A stretch of 64,000 nt of DNA from Aurelia coerulea (taxonomy: Eukaryota; Cnidaria; Scyphozoa; Semaeostomeae; Ulmaridae): the NCBI GenBank assembly GCA_039566865.1, contig CM076959.1, forward strand, positions 12,755,501 through 12,819,500. The letters are read 5' to 3'. Positions 10,901-37,986 of this stretch are shown here, piece after piece. The position numbers were made by a program, and so were the translations under genes. The notes below the pieces were generated by a model. The model saw only the letters and a list, made by a program, of their open reading frames with translations, was not told the DNA's origin and searched no databases. How positions within the stretch are numbered: position 1 is the first letter of the stretch; each line of letters opens with the position of its first letter.

Positions 10901-13382
10901 CAGTGAATGCAACAGAGAAAGACCAACAAAAAGAGGCATTTTAAGCACACTGGCTAGCCTTTTTGATCCCTTAGGCCTGATAAGTCCAATAGGGGTCACT
11001 GCAAAGGTCTTATTTCAAGAATTGTGTAAGGACAAACTAGGATGGGATGACCCAGTACCAGAAGATAAATCAATTCAGTGGAAGGCATGGCTGGATGATT
11101 TAAACCAGGTTAAATCGGTTGTTTTACCCAGATGCTTATATGATGGGAGTGAAGGGGAGGTAATTAGCTGCCAGTTACATGGGTTTGGTGATGCTAGCAT
11201 GAAAGCGTATTGTGCAGTTATTTATCTTGTATGTGAGACCACAAAGGGTATACATGTCACACTACTATGCTCAAAGACTAGGGTAGCACCATTAAAAGGA
11301 CTGAGCATACCCAGGTTAGAATTATTGAGTGCCAGAATTCTAGCTGTATTGATGGACACTGTGCACAATGCTTTGAAGTCACAAATTAAAATAGATTGTG
11401 TCCGCTACTGGCTTGACAGCAAGACGGCCCTTTACTGGATCTTTAATAATGGAGAATGGAAGCAGTGGGTTCAGTACAGGGTCTCAGAAATTTTGAAGCT
11501 TTCAAACAAAGAGAATTGGGGTCATGTAGGGGGAATTGATAACCCTGCTGATCTTGGTTCTAGAGGAGTTTCTGCCAGTCACTTACGTGACAGTAAGTTG
11601 TGGTGGAATGGACCACACTGGCTCAAAAAAGGGAGGAGTGAGTGGCCTAAGAGCTTGGTCATTGATGAGTCAGATGATGTAAGCCAAGAGAGAAAGAAAG
11701 TGAATGTTTTTGCAACAATTGTTGAACAACCGAAAGAAATCAGCCAGGTTATAGATGCAAACAGATACAGCACTTTAGGAAAGTTGCTCAGGGTAACAGC
11801 ATTTGTTTTGAGATTTATCAGGAATCTGAAGAGTAAAAAAGAAGGAAATGACCTGAATGAAGGAAGATTGAGTGTGCCAGAAATTAGGGAAGCAGAAAAG
11901 CATTGGATAAAGCAAGCACAGTCAACTGTTAGAAATGATGAAAACTTCAAGAAAGTTGCTAGACAGCTAAACATCATAGAAATAGATGGAGTTCTTGTGT
12001 GCAAAGGAAGATTTGAGAATGCAGACATGCCAATTGAATCAAAGTATCCAATATATCTTCCTAAAGAACACAAACTTACAGAGCTGATAGTAATAGATTG
12101 CCATGTTATATCACATCATTGTGGGGTAAAATCTACTTTAGCTGAATTAAGATCAAGGTTTTGGATTTCTAAAGGTAGGCAACATGTTAAAAAGATTCTA
12201 AACAAATGTTTTGTTTGCAGGAAACTGGAAGGAAGACCATTCAATGAACCTCCAACAGCACCACTACCTGAATATAGAGTGAGTGAAGCACCACCCTTCT
12301 CCAATGTTGGTGTGGATTTTGCAGGACCACTTTATGTGAAAGGAGCCAAGGGTAAGATGGTCAAAAGCTATGTTTGTTTATTTTCATGTTGTGTGACTAG
12401 AGCCTTGCATTTAGAACTTGTTACGGATCTATCAGCACCCACTTTTTTGAATTGTCTGAGACGTTTTTGTGCAAGAAGAGGAACGCCATGGTTGATTAAT
12501 TCAGACAACGCGAAAACGTTTAAATCCACTGCAAAATTGTTGAAGAAACTTGCTAAGGATCCTGATGTCTTAGATTATTTGCAGTCCAGGAGAATTGAGT
12601 GGAAATTCAACTTGGAGGTAAGTCCGTGGCAAGGTGGCCATTTTGAGCGCATGGTAGGCTGCGTAAAACGATGCCTTCGCAAAGTTCTGGGAAATGCCAA
12701 ACTTTCTGTTGATGAATTAAGTACCGTATTGACAGAAGTAGAGAGTACATTGAATTCTCGTCCCCTCACTTATTGTTATTCAGAATTTGGTGAGGAAGTT
12801 CTAACCCCTTCTCATTTGTTAGTTGGACGAAGACTGTCACCTCTTACTACAGGTTTTGCAAATTATTCAAAATTGGAAGATAATGACCCTCAATTAAACC
12901 TTTCCAAACGATTCTTGTACTTAACGAGAAAACTTAGTCATTTTTGGAACAGGTGGAGGCGAGAATATCTCACAGATTTAAGGGAAGCGCACAGAATGAA
13001 CAACAAGCAACTAACGGAAGTGAAAACAGGAGATGTGGTACTTATTCAAGATGAAAATGCAAAAAGAGGAATGTGGAAAATGGGTGTAGTTGAGGAGGTC
13101 ATAAAAGGAAGAGATCAACAGATCAGAGGAGCAAAGGTACGCAAGAAGGGAAGAGGTAAGCCAGAGTTTCTTAATAGACCTCTTCAGAAACTTATACCTT
13201 TAGAGACTGCGGGTAAAATTAGTCAGGAAAGAGAGGATGGTAAGGAAAGAAGGGAAGAAAAGGGGATGGAAGAACATGTGGCAGGAGTACGGGAGGAAAA
13301 TGGGAAATCCAGGGGGGATAGACCTCGCAGGGCAGCATCTATGGATGCGCGTTGGCGCACTCGACTTATGCTTGACTCTTAA
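7917..13382 (+). CDS. BEL/Pao retrotransposon Gag-Pol polyprotein, intact
   Basis: A single uninterrupted frame of 1821 codons encodes the whole retrotransposon polyprotein. In order: a basic, coiled Gag-like N-terminus (about 1-330); three Cys/His zinc-knuckle-like clusters starting with CVYC at residue 348; a retropepsin with the catalytic Asp in FDTGSHKS (D474); a reverse transcriptase with motif A VGDIEKAF (D814) and YVDD (893-896); and an RNase H-like region with GDAS (D1092) and DSKT (D1167). It continues with an integrase HHCC zinc-binding segment (about 1391-1440), a DDE core at D1467, D1530 and E1577, and a basic C-terminal domain. Order and length fit the BEL/Pao superfamily. The leader between the primer-binding site and the ATG is only 20 nt. 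No stop codon or frameshift is visible, which suggests a recent insertion. The truncated 5' LTR means this copy probably cannot complete its own cycle now. Confidence 0.95.
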   Translation: MDKAKKKRATYRRNVTKLVGKVDDLIADGVEGIDTIKLKHYMNELKEKRSDLKEFDNEILELLYEKAEDEVVDKEMDEASEYKEKITRALSLIEDALEKSKPKRQLSGSLESIASISSAGSSAERRVKVNLPKLELTKFGGKIHCWQEFWDGFCSAVHENEDLANVDKFKYLRSLLEEPAKSVVAGIPLTSSDYEIAVKLLQDRYGDPVVIQRAHINQLVYLSPVYSDKNVSRLRSLHDQIETHYRGLEALSVDQITYSTIVVPMLMEKIPEGIRFNMIRSTEKKQINWGLDDLLAALGKELEIRETQVSLFKTGGNQENKGARPKRDDTATASSLFVVGGKDGKRKCVYCLKEHAPEDCSNVKDISERKGILIKYAKCFVCLNSRHRAFECRNKVPCKICKGKHHVSICVGPNSANKEALPQQQPKPILSAPTLNVNAASWVGSTGSGDRVALQTALAKVNAKKESKVRVLFDTGSHKSFISAKAVSKLDLRPVRSERLGIKPFGSREAEFSMRDIVDISLYSLCGEKRVNLECYVVDDIADISNSHVEIAKKHYPHLHEIWFSDVSRSEDTLCVDILIGSDALWEFHEGETKRGGPGEPVAVKTKLGWVLSGPLKVEGKSFDSFGKSNVNFLPHVKKTSEEMKIEECVNRLWDLDTLGIRQEDEVHETVIDDILFTGTRYSVGLPWKIGHSKLPSNYGNCLMRLQGQIRKFRKDPHVFDECNKIITEQVKMGIIEQVSELDEAETFHYLPSQTVVRAEAETTKVRLVFDASCKDRKAGTSLNDCLHVGPSLTPFLFDILLRFRENRIALVGDIEKAFLNIEINPADRDCLRFLWVKDITAKEPEIIVYRYRTVVFGVSSSPFLLNAVLQHHIKTYQEQDPEFVAKLLHSFYVDDLGSGCESTEKALGLYENAKERMLEGGFKLRKWKTNDVELLKEIQKRESEEKQEKSSQEDMSYAKETLGPTKDLGGKTKVLGIAWDSQKDELEFNLSKMVSECNRERPTKRGILSTLASLFDPLGLISPIGVTAKVLFQELCKDKLGWDDPVPEDKSIQWKAWLDDLNQVKSVVLPRCLYDGSEGEVISCQLHGFGDASMKAYCAVIYLVCETTKGIHVTLLCSKTRVAPLKGLSIPRLELLSARILAVLMDTVHNALKSQIKIDCVRYWLDSKTALYWIFNNGEWKQWVQYRVSEILKLSNKENWGHVGGIDNPADLGSRGVSASHLRDSKLWWNGPHWLKKGRSEWPKSLVIDESDDVSQERKKVNVFATIVEQPKEISQVIDANRYSTLGKLLRVTAFVLRFIRNLKSKKEGNDLNEGRLSVPEIREAEKHWIKQAQSTVRNDENFKKVARQLNIIEIDGVLVCKGRFENADMPIESKYPIYLPKEHKLTELIVIDCHVISHHCGVKSTLAELRSRFWISKGRQHVKKILNKCFVCRKLEGRPFNEPPTAPLPEYRVSEAPPFSNVGVDFAGPLYVKGAKGKMVKSYVCLFSCCVTRALHLELVTDLSAPTFLNCLRRFCARRGTPWLINSDNAKTFKSTAKLLKKLAKDPDVLDYLQSRRIEWKFNLEVSPWQGGHFERMVGCVKRCLRKVLGNAKLSVDELSTVLTEVESTLNSRPLTYCYSEFGEEVLTPSHLLVGRRLSPLTTGFANYSKLEDNDPQLNLSKRFLYLTRKLSHFWNRWRREYLTDLREAHRMNNKQLTEVKTGDVVLIQDENAKRGMWKMGVVEEVIKGRDQQIRGAKVRKKGRGKPEFLNRPLQKLIPLETAGKISQEREDGKERREEKGMEEHVAGVREENGKSRGDRPRRAASMDARWRTRLMLDS

Positions 13383-13388
13383 CAAGTC

Positions 13389-13401
13389 AAGGAGGGGGGA
13401 G
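13389..13401 (+). other. Polypurine tract of the BEL/Pao element
   Basis: AAGGAGGGGGGAG lies immediately before the 3' LTR and would prime plus-strand DNA synthesis. Its position right after the stop codon is typical of LTR retrotransposons. Confidence 0.75.
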
Positions 13402-13927
13402 TGTCCGGAAACCCAGTAAGCGCCACGCTGCGTTGTAGACTCAGTTTAATCACATGTTTAATTATTATTGATTTTAGAATGTTGCTGTAGTTTCAAGTTT
13501 AATTCATTCTATAGTGTTGACACATTGGAGTCATTGGAATTTTACTTTAGTATTGTTCAGATGCCAAAATGCGTAATAGCCTCGCATGCAATAGCACCGG
13601 TAAGAGGTTCGCAGGTAATTAGGAAGCGGTATGGCTTATATGTATCATCAATGAGTAAATACTAATTGTATCATGCCAAGAACTTGCATCACGCTATATT
13701 TGTTAAAATCCTATTGGTTAAAGCTTAGTCATCGAACGTAATGTAAGACATGTGAATTTAGAAATAGATCAGTGACCGCACCTTGAATGGTATGAGCAGG
13801 ATGTCTGTATGAATGTAAAGGAAAATTGAGATGGCTATCTTCGACCAGAAAATGTGTTTCTTTTGAGTGTGCCTGCGTTTCAGTTATTAGTATGAACTAG
13901 CGAGACAGGAGAGTGTAATCTCCTACA
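13402..13927 (+). repeat. 3' LTR of the BEL/Pao element
   Basis: The LTR begins TGTCCGG and ends CTACA, giving the usual TG..CA termini, and is 526 bp long. Its last 208 bp match the truncated 5' LTR. The target-site duplication cannot be checked because the other end is lost. Confidence 0.85.
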
Positions 13928-14099
13928 CAGACCAATCTTACTGCAGTCGCAACGATGTACGATGCATGTCCCCCGACTTAGATCTCTTTATTTTGGAAAT
14001 TTTAAAAACTTTGAATGATATGAATCCATCCTTCATGAAAGATATTTTCGAAATTAGAACCTCAAACTATTCATCGCGAAATCCTAATAATCTTACTCA
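13928..14099. other. Flank between the BEL/Pao element and the nested MITE block, nothing seen
   Basis: I see no gene or clear repeat in this short AT-rich spacer. Confidence 0.4.
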
Positions 14100-14695
14100 T
14101 TATAGGCCAAATCATGGCGTCGTGGGAGCATGATTTTAGGGGGGCCGAGGGTCAGAATTTTCCGACAAAGAGATATTTTTCCGACAAAAATTAAGCAGGA
14201 ATATAACGTATAAAAAGTGGCAAAATGTCTCAGAACTTTTGTCATATAAAAGTTCCATAATAGCGAAGAATTTTTCAAAGGGACACAGCAGTCCTGTTAA
14301 GAGGCGATTCTTGTTGGAGGTGAGGCTGTTGTCGAGACGTGATTGGTGTTGGAGGAGGCTTAAGCTAGATGCACAAGGACGGAGGAAAACTGGGGGTCCG
14401 GGGGCTTACCCCCGGGAAAATTTTCTGTGACCACGCCCTTTAGATCGTTGCAAAACGCCGCTATTTTGAAGAATCTACTATTTGTTTGTCATGGGATATT
14501 TCGAAAAAAGGACCTCAAAAGCACTGAAAAATAGATCGTTTATCAAATTTTAGATAACAACATGATAGCTTGATATAAATAATCTTCATTTCTATAAGCA
14601 TCCGTTTACAGAAACTGAAAGTAATCCCATCTTGAATAATCATTCCCATCTTCCTCAACAATATTCACTTGTGCAAATTCTGACTCATTGAAAGC

Positions 14696-15428
14696 TTAAC
14701 CCTATTCTACCCGGGCTCCTAGGGTCAGACCACTGCCCGGGGGGGCATAAAATGCCCCCTAATTATCTCCAAAACCATAATTAGTATGCCATTGTAACTT
14801 CGCACAATAGTAAGTACATCTATTAGGAGTCTAATTATAGATTTCAATGCTAATTAGTCACGTGGTTCGTTGCCAAGCGACCAAACAATGGGACCATGTC
14901 AGATATAAGCTTCAGTACTGAAAACACAAAAAGAGCTAATTAATTCAGATAAAATGTATGAAAACCTCAATAAACTACTTAAAAATGAAGAGAATATGTT
15001 TATCCATCGAATTTTATCAAAATTTGAAAATTTAGTCTTTCTTTATTAGAGATATGACGTCATCAATTTGCATGACGTCATGGAATCTATAATTTGCTGA
15101 TGTCAGCAAATATGAATAATGTATATATCAAATGAAAGTACTTTGCAAGGGGAATCGTTTGGTACCAATCACAACTTCATCAAGGTTAAGACAAAGGAAT
15201 TATGACTGTTTGTGTGATTTTCTTTGTGACTACATTCCAAATATGGGTATCTACTGGTCACGTGACTAAATTTATGACAATGAAAAGTCTAAAATTTAAT
15301 TGCCAATTAAAAACTAGGAAAATTCATGGATGTTTCAGCTCATTTTTGTATTTCCTCTCTGTTTTATAATCAAAAGTTTGATTGGGGGGCATTTTTTGCC
15401 CCCCCCCCCCCGGGTACAATAGGGTTAA
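14696..15428. mobile_element. piggyBac-like MITE, copy A (TTAA flanks, CCCTATT ends)
   Basis: TTAACCCTATTCTACCCGGG at the left and CCCGGGTACAATAGGGTTAA at the right form terminal inverted repeats flanked by TTAA, the target duplication typical of piggyBac transposons. G/C homopolymer blocks lie just inside each end. The interior holds two TGACGTCA palindromes near 15054 and 15073 and GTCACGTGAC at 15257-15266. There is no coding capacity. Confidence 0.78.
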
Positions 15429-15804
15429 TGCACAAACCATAAATGCATGACATTTCTTAAGTATGAAACGTGCAAAATAAATTGTAAATTTATCGTTTTT
15501 AGTCACCAAAATGTAGGTAAAACGACCGAATTTTTGGGGAAAAGTCTAAGAATGCTTTGACCGAAAGCATTTGTCTGAAATATATTCGTCAGAAACTTTT
15601 TGCGCCTAATGTGTCTATTTTTCCAATAGAAAACTCACTTTTCTTTCGATCGAAAAAGGAATTTTTGCAGAAACACGAACGAAGGACCTAGTTTTTTGCC
15701 GAAAAACCTACTTTTTCATCAAAAACTACGTTTTTGCGATTGAAAGAGTGAGATTTCATGTACACATTTCGATTGGCTTAAAGTAGCTATGCAAGGAAAA
15801 TGGA

Positions 15805-16684
15805 TTAACCCTATTTTAACCCGGGGGGGCGAACTATCGGATTTTTTTTAAATAGCTCCCAAACGATGCTACCTACAGTGCTGAAACTCCTTGACTTTTC
15901 CTAAAATTTAGTTGGCAATCAGAAAATAGAAATTTCAACACCTATTGTTTGACCACGTGACCACTACATGCCCATATTTGGAGAGTGGTCACAAAGAAAT
16001 TCTTTAAAACGGCTCTACTTTCTTCATTTGTTACTAAAAGTCAACAATATATATACCATTCGATTCGTCTCGATGAGTAATTTCATTTGATATATAATTT
16101 ATTCATATTTGCTGACATCAGCAGTTTATTATTTCTATGACGTCATCAATCTTTATGACGTCATATTCCTAATGAATGAGTAATTTTTCATGCAAAACTG
16201 ATGGAATTACCTCAAATAGCGATGAAGGTACTTGATTTCACCAATAATATGCGAAATTAATGGTTTTAAAACATAATTATTGAGCTAACAATTTTGCATT
16301 TAATCGAATTTTCATTATTTAGTTAGTTAATTTATTAGAAACCAAAAATAGCCGTATAAAATCATATGAAACTACAAATTAATGGTGTCAAGCAGGTATT
16401 TGGATGGTTTTTTGCCAATTTTATCAAGCTATTTGCTAATAATAGGCCCTTTTCTGCAAATAGCTCGATTTTCTCAAAATTTGCATTGTTTTTGGTTGCC
16501 TAGCTACCAATCACCTGACTATTGATTGATTGATGCTATTTTTAGATTTTCCTTTGTTCAATAATGACACAGGGCAAGTTTCATTGTCATAGCTGTTATA
16601 CTTGCGGAGAAAAACAGGGGGGGGGCGAAAAACCCCCCCCCCCGGTAGAAAATCACTTTTTTTACCCGGTTAAAATAGGGTTAA
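15805..16684. mobile_element. piggyBac-like MITE, copy B
   Basis: It starts TTAACCCTATTTTAACCCGG and ends CCCGGTTAAAATAGGGTTAA, with TTAA on both sides. The layout matches copy A, with G-rich and C-rich blocks near the ends, paired TGACGTCA sites near 16138-16165, a GCTGACATCAGC block and a CCACGTGACC E-box near 15953. It is non-coding. Confidence 0.8.
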
Positions 16685-16796
16685 TTCAATTTTTTTCGAT
16701 TTTTCCGACAAGAATGGAAAACTGACGAATTTTCCGACAACATTTTCACAGGGGGGCCATGCCCCCCCTGGCCCCCCCGGCCACGGCGCCACTGTT

Positions 16797-17093
16797 AGGA
16801 CCACAGATTTGGAACTGCTTACCAGAGGAGCTAAAATTGGTGGACAACCTTAATACCATAATACTTTCAAAAGCTTAATAACTCAATGGGATGGCCCCAC
16901 GTGCAACTGCAATGCCTGTCGTTTTATTGTAAATATTGCATAAACCACGTAAAAAAGAATAGAAAAATCTATTTCCTTTATTCTAATTGATTACTGTATC
17001 CATCGATTTTGATTAGTTTGCTTGTACATTTGTATATAGTAGACTAAATTACTTACAATTGATGTAAAATAAATCTACAACAACAACAACGGC
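16797..17093 (+). pseudogene. LINE 3' end relic with (CAA)n tail
   Basis: The translation near 16800-16930 gives IWNCLPEELK and, after a stop, GPTCNCNAC, which match the C-terminal region of CR1/L2-like LINE polymerases. The following AT-rich 3' UTR ends in a short ACAACAACAAC repeat at 17078-17092. Only this terminal fragment remains. Confidence 0.65.
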
Positions 17094-18160
17094 GAATAAG
17101 TGAAGAGGACAAAGGAAACCCGTGAAAACTTTTTCTAAATTCTACTTACCTTCATAAAACGCAATCATAACAGAAAGCTGCTTGCATTTTTCAGAATTTT
17201 TTTTTAAGATATCTTCTCTCCAAATGTTCGGGTATACAAATTTGGATGCCGGTTTACTATTTCTACACCATGGGTACCAGACTCTCTAACATAAATGGGG
17301 ACTCTCTCCATTTTATGTCAGAGATCTGGTACCCAGGGTAAAATTTCTCCGGGTTTTGCGGAGTTATGGCCTCTCCATTTTTTCACACACAAACCGATCC
17401 CCGTACCCCATATCCCCATACCCCTGTGAAATTTTTGCGCATGTGCAATGCAAATTGTTTGGCTATCTCTGAAGAGGGGAATAGAATGGGGGAATGGAAC
17501 GGGGAATGGAATGGGGGAGTGGCTCGGGGAATAGAAAAGTTATACAGTATATAAATAAGCCAAGTATGGCATATGAAAGTACTGCTCCAGATGTATCTTT
17601 TCACCAAATGGCTAGTCAATAACAGTTATAGTTTTGCTACAATGCAAAAAGTAAACTTTCCTTTTTCAAACAAAGGGAAATGGAATGGGGAATCAGTTTT
17701 CGGGGAATATCGAAACTACCAGGTAGAAATTTGATTTCAAGGATAATTCGAAGCCCCTTCTTCTCAACTATCCAAATTTACCATTTTCGCATCGATACAC
17801 CAAACCGTTGGATCTAGAAGAGAAGGAAACTGCTAGTTTCCTTGTTGTTTCAAAAGAAATCGACGGGCTGCAAAGAATTTTTTGTAAACAGCTTGTGATC
17901 ACACAAATCATGAAATATCGGGAATGGGAACAAGCCTTATGTCTTTCTTGTATTGTGGAATGTGGATTTGTCCGATTTCACTTGTCGTCACAAAACAATC
18001 TTCATGGGCGATTGAAGTTGCCCCCTGAAGTTGTCAATTCCAAATGAGCAATAATAAAGCACAGTACTAGCTGAATGATTCTTGAGACGGGGAGAAGGAC
18101 ACTGGGATAGATAGTTTGATGACAACAAGAACTGACTGCAAGAACGAGCTGATGCAAGAC
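17094..18160. other. Unassigned sequence with short palindromes
   Basis: I see no gene. An imperfect palindrome at 17271-17340 (GGGTACCAGACTCTCTAA and its inverse) resembles the one at 50587-50642. GGAATGGGG-type repeats occur around 17475-17710. An open stretch at 17808-18047 has no ATG start. Confidence 0.4.
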
Positions 18161-18406
18161 CAGGGGCGCAAATGCAAATTTTTTTGAGGGGGGTGTGTGC
18201 TCAAAGGACCGAGTTTCTTCCACGTGGGACCGATTTTTGCGAAATAAATGTTGTTGCAAATGTATGAAAAATAAAGTTTTCCTATCTACCACAATTTACC
18301 GAAAATACAACTATAACAGACAGTGTTTTCCCAACGATTGAAACAGAATTAAACAAACAGTTTTCGACATCAATTTGTCTCTGGCTAGCATCTTAGCCAT
18401 CTTCCC

Positions 18407-19286
18407 TTAACCCTAATCCATATGGGCTTTTTTCGAGCTACCATTTATGGGGGGGGGTGCTTTCCACCCCCCCTCTGAAAACTGCCTTAGACGCATCCGA
18501 ATTCAATAAAACTTGGCACAGCTATAGAACAGGTAATTTGCAGCTTGTAGCGTAATTTGGGTGTGGCTGCCACGCCTTGTGACGTCACAGTGACGTCACA
18601 AAACTGAAAATCTGTGACAATCAGGCTTCCAAGTTGAATTCAAGTTTAATGAAGATTTTGCATAAACTTTATGCAGTTTTTCGTTCAGTTTGTCAACAAA
18701 AATGGTGATAAAATATTGTTTTATTGAAAATAACGATTTTGGAGTGATATTTTGGCAGAAATTAGCCGATTGAAATGACGTCATTTGTGCAATTTATTTA
18801 TTCTATGTAAAAAGAGACCAAAAAAACCTGCAAAATGATGATTATCCATGAAAAATGTATCATTAGAGTGTTTTTCATTGAAAAAGTTCGAAAAAACTTG
18901 AAAAAATTGCTAATTAGTCCAAAATGGCGGCCAAAATGACGTCATTATAAAAAAATGCTGACATCATCAAATTCCAGAAATTCCAATATCAAATTGAAGC
19001 CCTTTGTTTGCTGATTCATTTGATGTATAATACTTGATAATTCAATCAAATAATTCCATATAAATACTTGAAAACAAGGATTTTGCAGTTACCTCCTACC
19101 AAATATGGGCATGTCACGTGACCTGTGAGTCCTATTGTTCAAAAATTTTTCCACCAAAATGTGGCTAATAGATAATTAGTAAAAGTCAGGGAGGCTGGGG
19201 GACATAGCAAATGTCGTTTAAAAACGCGGCAAATAAAACCTTGAGGGGGGGTGGAATCCACCCCCCCCCATGTGGATTAGGGTTAA
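18407..19286 (+). mobile_element. piggyBac-like MITE, copy C
   Basis: It is bounded by TTAACCCTAATCCATATGGG and CATGTGGATTAGGGTTAA, with G and C homopolymers just inside. Two adjacent TGACGTCA sites lie near 18579-18598 and two more near 18776 and 18937, and GTCACGTGAC is at 19113-19122. The same sequence occurs in reverse orientation at 40447-41336. Confidence 0.82.
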
Positions 19287-19354
19287 TGATCCAGTCAAAG
19301 CTTCACAGAATAGCCATGTTTTTAGGCATGCACGCTTGCTCATATGGAATCAAT

Positions 19355-19870
19355 AAGTGGCGTGGCCAGGGTAAATTAAGAGGGAGGCAGGGAAATGCAT
19401 GGGCCTAGGGGCCAGGAAATTTTTTGGGGCCACACCCTTTACTTTGGCGTAGAATGCATCTCCCAATATCATGCTTGCCATTAGCAGTGAGGAAACCTTG
19501 ATAGTTTTGTGACAGTCATTCTGTGAGTTCTGAGTTATCCTATAAATCGGAGCACAAAGGAACTTTTTGAAGAAGCATCGTTTACTTTCGCTTAAAATGC
19601 ATCTCCCAATATCATCACGCTTGCCATTAGCAGCGAGTAAACCTTGATAGTTTTGTGATACATAGTTATCCTAAAATCGGAGCATGAAGAAAATTTTCGA
19701 AGAAACAGTCTCTACTTTGGCTTAGAATGCATCTCCCAATATCATGCTTACCATTAGCAACAAGGGAACTTTGATAGTTTTGTGACAGTTATCCCATAAA
19801 TTGGAGCACGAAGAAAATTTTTGAAGAAACATCCTCTTCTTTGGCTCAGAAGGCATTCCTTACCCGACTT
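19355..19870. repeat. Tandem satellite, about 110-145 bp units
   Basis: The block TAGAATGCATCTCCCAATAT repeats about three times, near 19449, 19600 and 19726, followed each time by a CTTGATAG or TTGATAG block and AAGAA. A diverged fourth start is near 19850. A related array is at 48530-48830, and both arrays begin after GGCGTGGCCAGGGTAAA. Confidence 0.7.
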
Positions 19871-20112
19871 AACCCAGCCATTCTCTCTACGGTTGTAAAG
19901 GAATCTCGAGGATTTCTTTCTGTAAACTTAGTTTCTACGAAATAACAAAAGACAGCTAACACAGAAATCTTTGCATTTCGAGTATCGACGTCCTGAAAAA
20001 TTCAGGTTCAAGTTCAGAGCCAGATCGGGACCGATTTTATCGCGATTGGGACCGAGTTATGAAATTATTTGGGGGTGTCACACCCCCACACCCCCTCTCA
20101 TTTGCGCCCCTG

Positions 20113-20660
20113 AAGACAGGCCAGGTACACCCATTTTTTTCATAAGAAACTAAGGTCCGGGGCTGGTAGGCAGTTTCTTAAATTTTTGGGCCATTTTGCT
20201 ACCAAAAGTTTCTTACGTGTTTCTTATATTTTTATTGCCGGAAGTTTAGAGTTAATTTTGTGTTGTCTAAAGGGCTCTCAAACTACTTAGTAAGATCTCA
20301 AAACAAGTAAATAACATGATTTGCACTCAAAACAATGTCCAAACAGTTGCTTTAACTGTACAATGTCAAAATATTTTTGAGTGTGATGGGAAAATTAAAA
20401 CTGAAAATTACAGAAAGTTTTTTAGCTTTTTTCAATTTAGGTAGGTTTCTTATAAAAAATGAGTGTATTTCCGATCTTGTATTGCCAAAAGAGCGAGAAA
20501 ACCATGAGAAAACCTATCAACTATCTTTCCATACGTAGGTTCAGTTTGTTTCAGCAATCACTAACTCTAAAGTTATTTCTTGTCAAAAATATTTCCTGGT
20601 TCTGCCTATGCCACCCTTTGCTCATCTTGCGACTCTTACCACAGGGTGTCCACCATATAT
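20113..20660. other. Region upstream of cathepsin D, no gene seen
   Basis: AT-rich sequence with several TTTCTTA-type motifs but no coding signal. It lies between the CAGGGGCG element and the probable cathepsin D promoter. Confidence 0.4.
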
Positions 20661-20664
20661 CTCT

Positions 20665-20696
20665 CTTGTTTGTCACGAGATCACGAGACAAACAAG
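20665..20696 (+). promoter_or_regulatory. Inverted repeat in the cathepsin D proximal promoter
   Basis: CTTGTTTGTC and GACAAACAAG form a perfect 10-bp inverted repeat with a 12-bp spacer, 80-110 bp upstream of the start codon. It could be a dimeric regulator site; its function is unknown. Confidence 0.4.
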
Positions 20697-20707
20697 CCCA
20701 AGTAATC

Positions 20708-20715
20708 CACGTGAC
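20708..20715 (+). promoter_or_regulatory. E-box / CLEAR-like site of the cathepsin D gene
   Basis: CACGTGAC lies about 62 bp upstream of the cathepsin D ATG. In vertebrates, lysosomal genes including cathepsin D are controlled by TFEB/MITF-type factors at GTCACGTGAC (CLEAR) elements near the start site. This site matches 8 of 10 positions including the full CACGTG core. The role here is inferred from the family. Confidence 0.5.
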
Positions 20716-20776
20716 TCTTTGTTCCTAAACCGTTGTTGTTGCATTTCCTGTTTGTCTGTTTCTCGAAGATATCATC

Positions 20777-37736
<16,960 letters not shown>

Positions 37737-37980
37737 TTGTTTCCACAAGGTTTACAGTTGTAGTTGTAGCTGCCCTTGCTGTCGCTGTTTATTTGTAAAA
37801 ACTGCATTGATGACCACATAAAGTGTGAAATTTAAAAGGGGTTCTTGTTGGGCAAACTTTGAAGATTGCTTTGAAAAGGGAAGGCATCACAAAACTGTCT
37901 CGCATGTTTTCCATCCATGGTAGCCCCTCAACTATATAACTGATTTTGTGGCCATGCTGAAAGCTCAGTATGACTAACGG

Positions 37981-37986
37981 AATAAA
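37981..37986 (+). terminator. Polyadenylation signal of the cathepsin D gene
   Basis: AATAAA lies about 245 bp after the stop codon and is the first such hexamer I found in the 3' flank. A 3' UTR of roughly 260 nt would follow. Confidence 0.5.

Larger units (their letters stand above)
14100..16795. mobile_element. Composite element with GGCGTCGTGG-type ends enclosing two MITEs
   Basis: The left end shows GGCGTCGTGG near 14117 followed by AGGGGGGCC, and the right end near 16755-16795 shows GGCCCCCCCGGCCACGGCGC, a rough inverted match. Both flanks contain repeated TTTTCCGACAA blocks. The TTAA-flanked MITEs at 14696-15428 and 15805-16684 sit inside. No transposase frame is visible. The outer limits are approximate. 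Confidence 0.45.
18161..20112. mobile_element. TIR element CAGGGGCGCAAATG, non-autonomous, with nested MITE
   Basis: CAGGGGCGCAAATG at the left and its exact inverse CATTTGCGCCCCTG at the right form 14-bp terminal repeats. AAGAC occurs directly outside both ends and may be the target duplication. The ends resemble hAT-type termini, but the 5-bp duplication is shorter than the usual 8. Inside are the TTAA-flanked MITE copy C and a tandem satellite. Confidence 0.6.

Noticed and set aside
18161..20112. hAT element with an 8-bp duplication
   Set aside because: Only AAGAC (5 bp) matches at both ends. The ends resemble hAT, but the duplication does not, so I leave the superfamily open.
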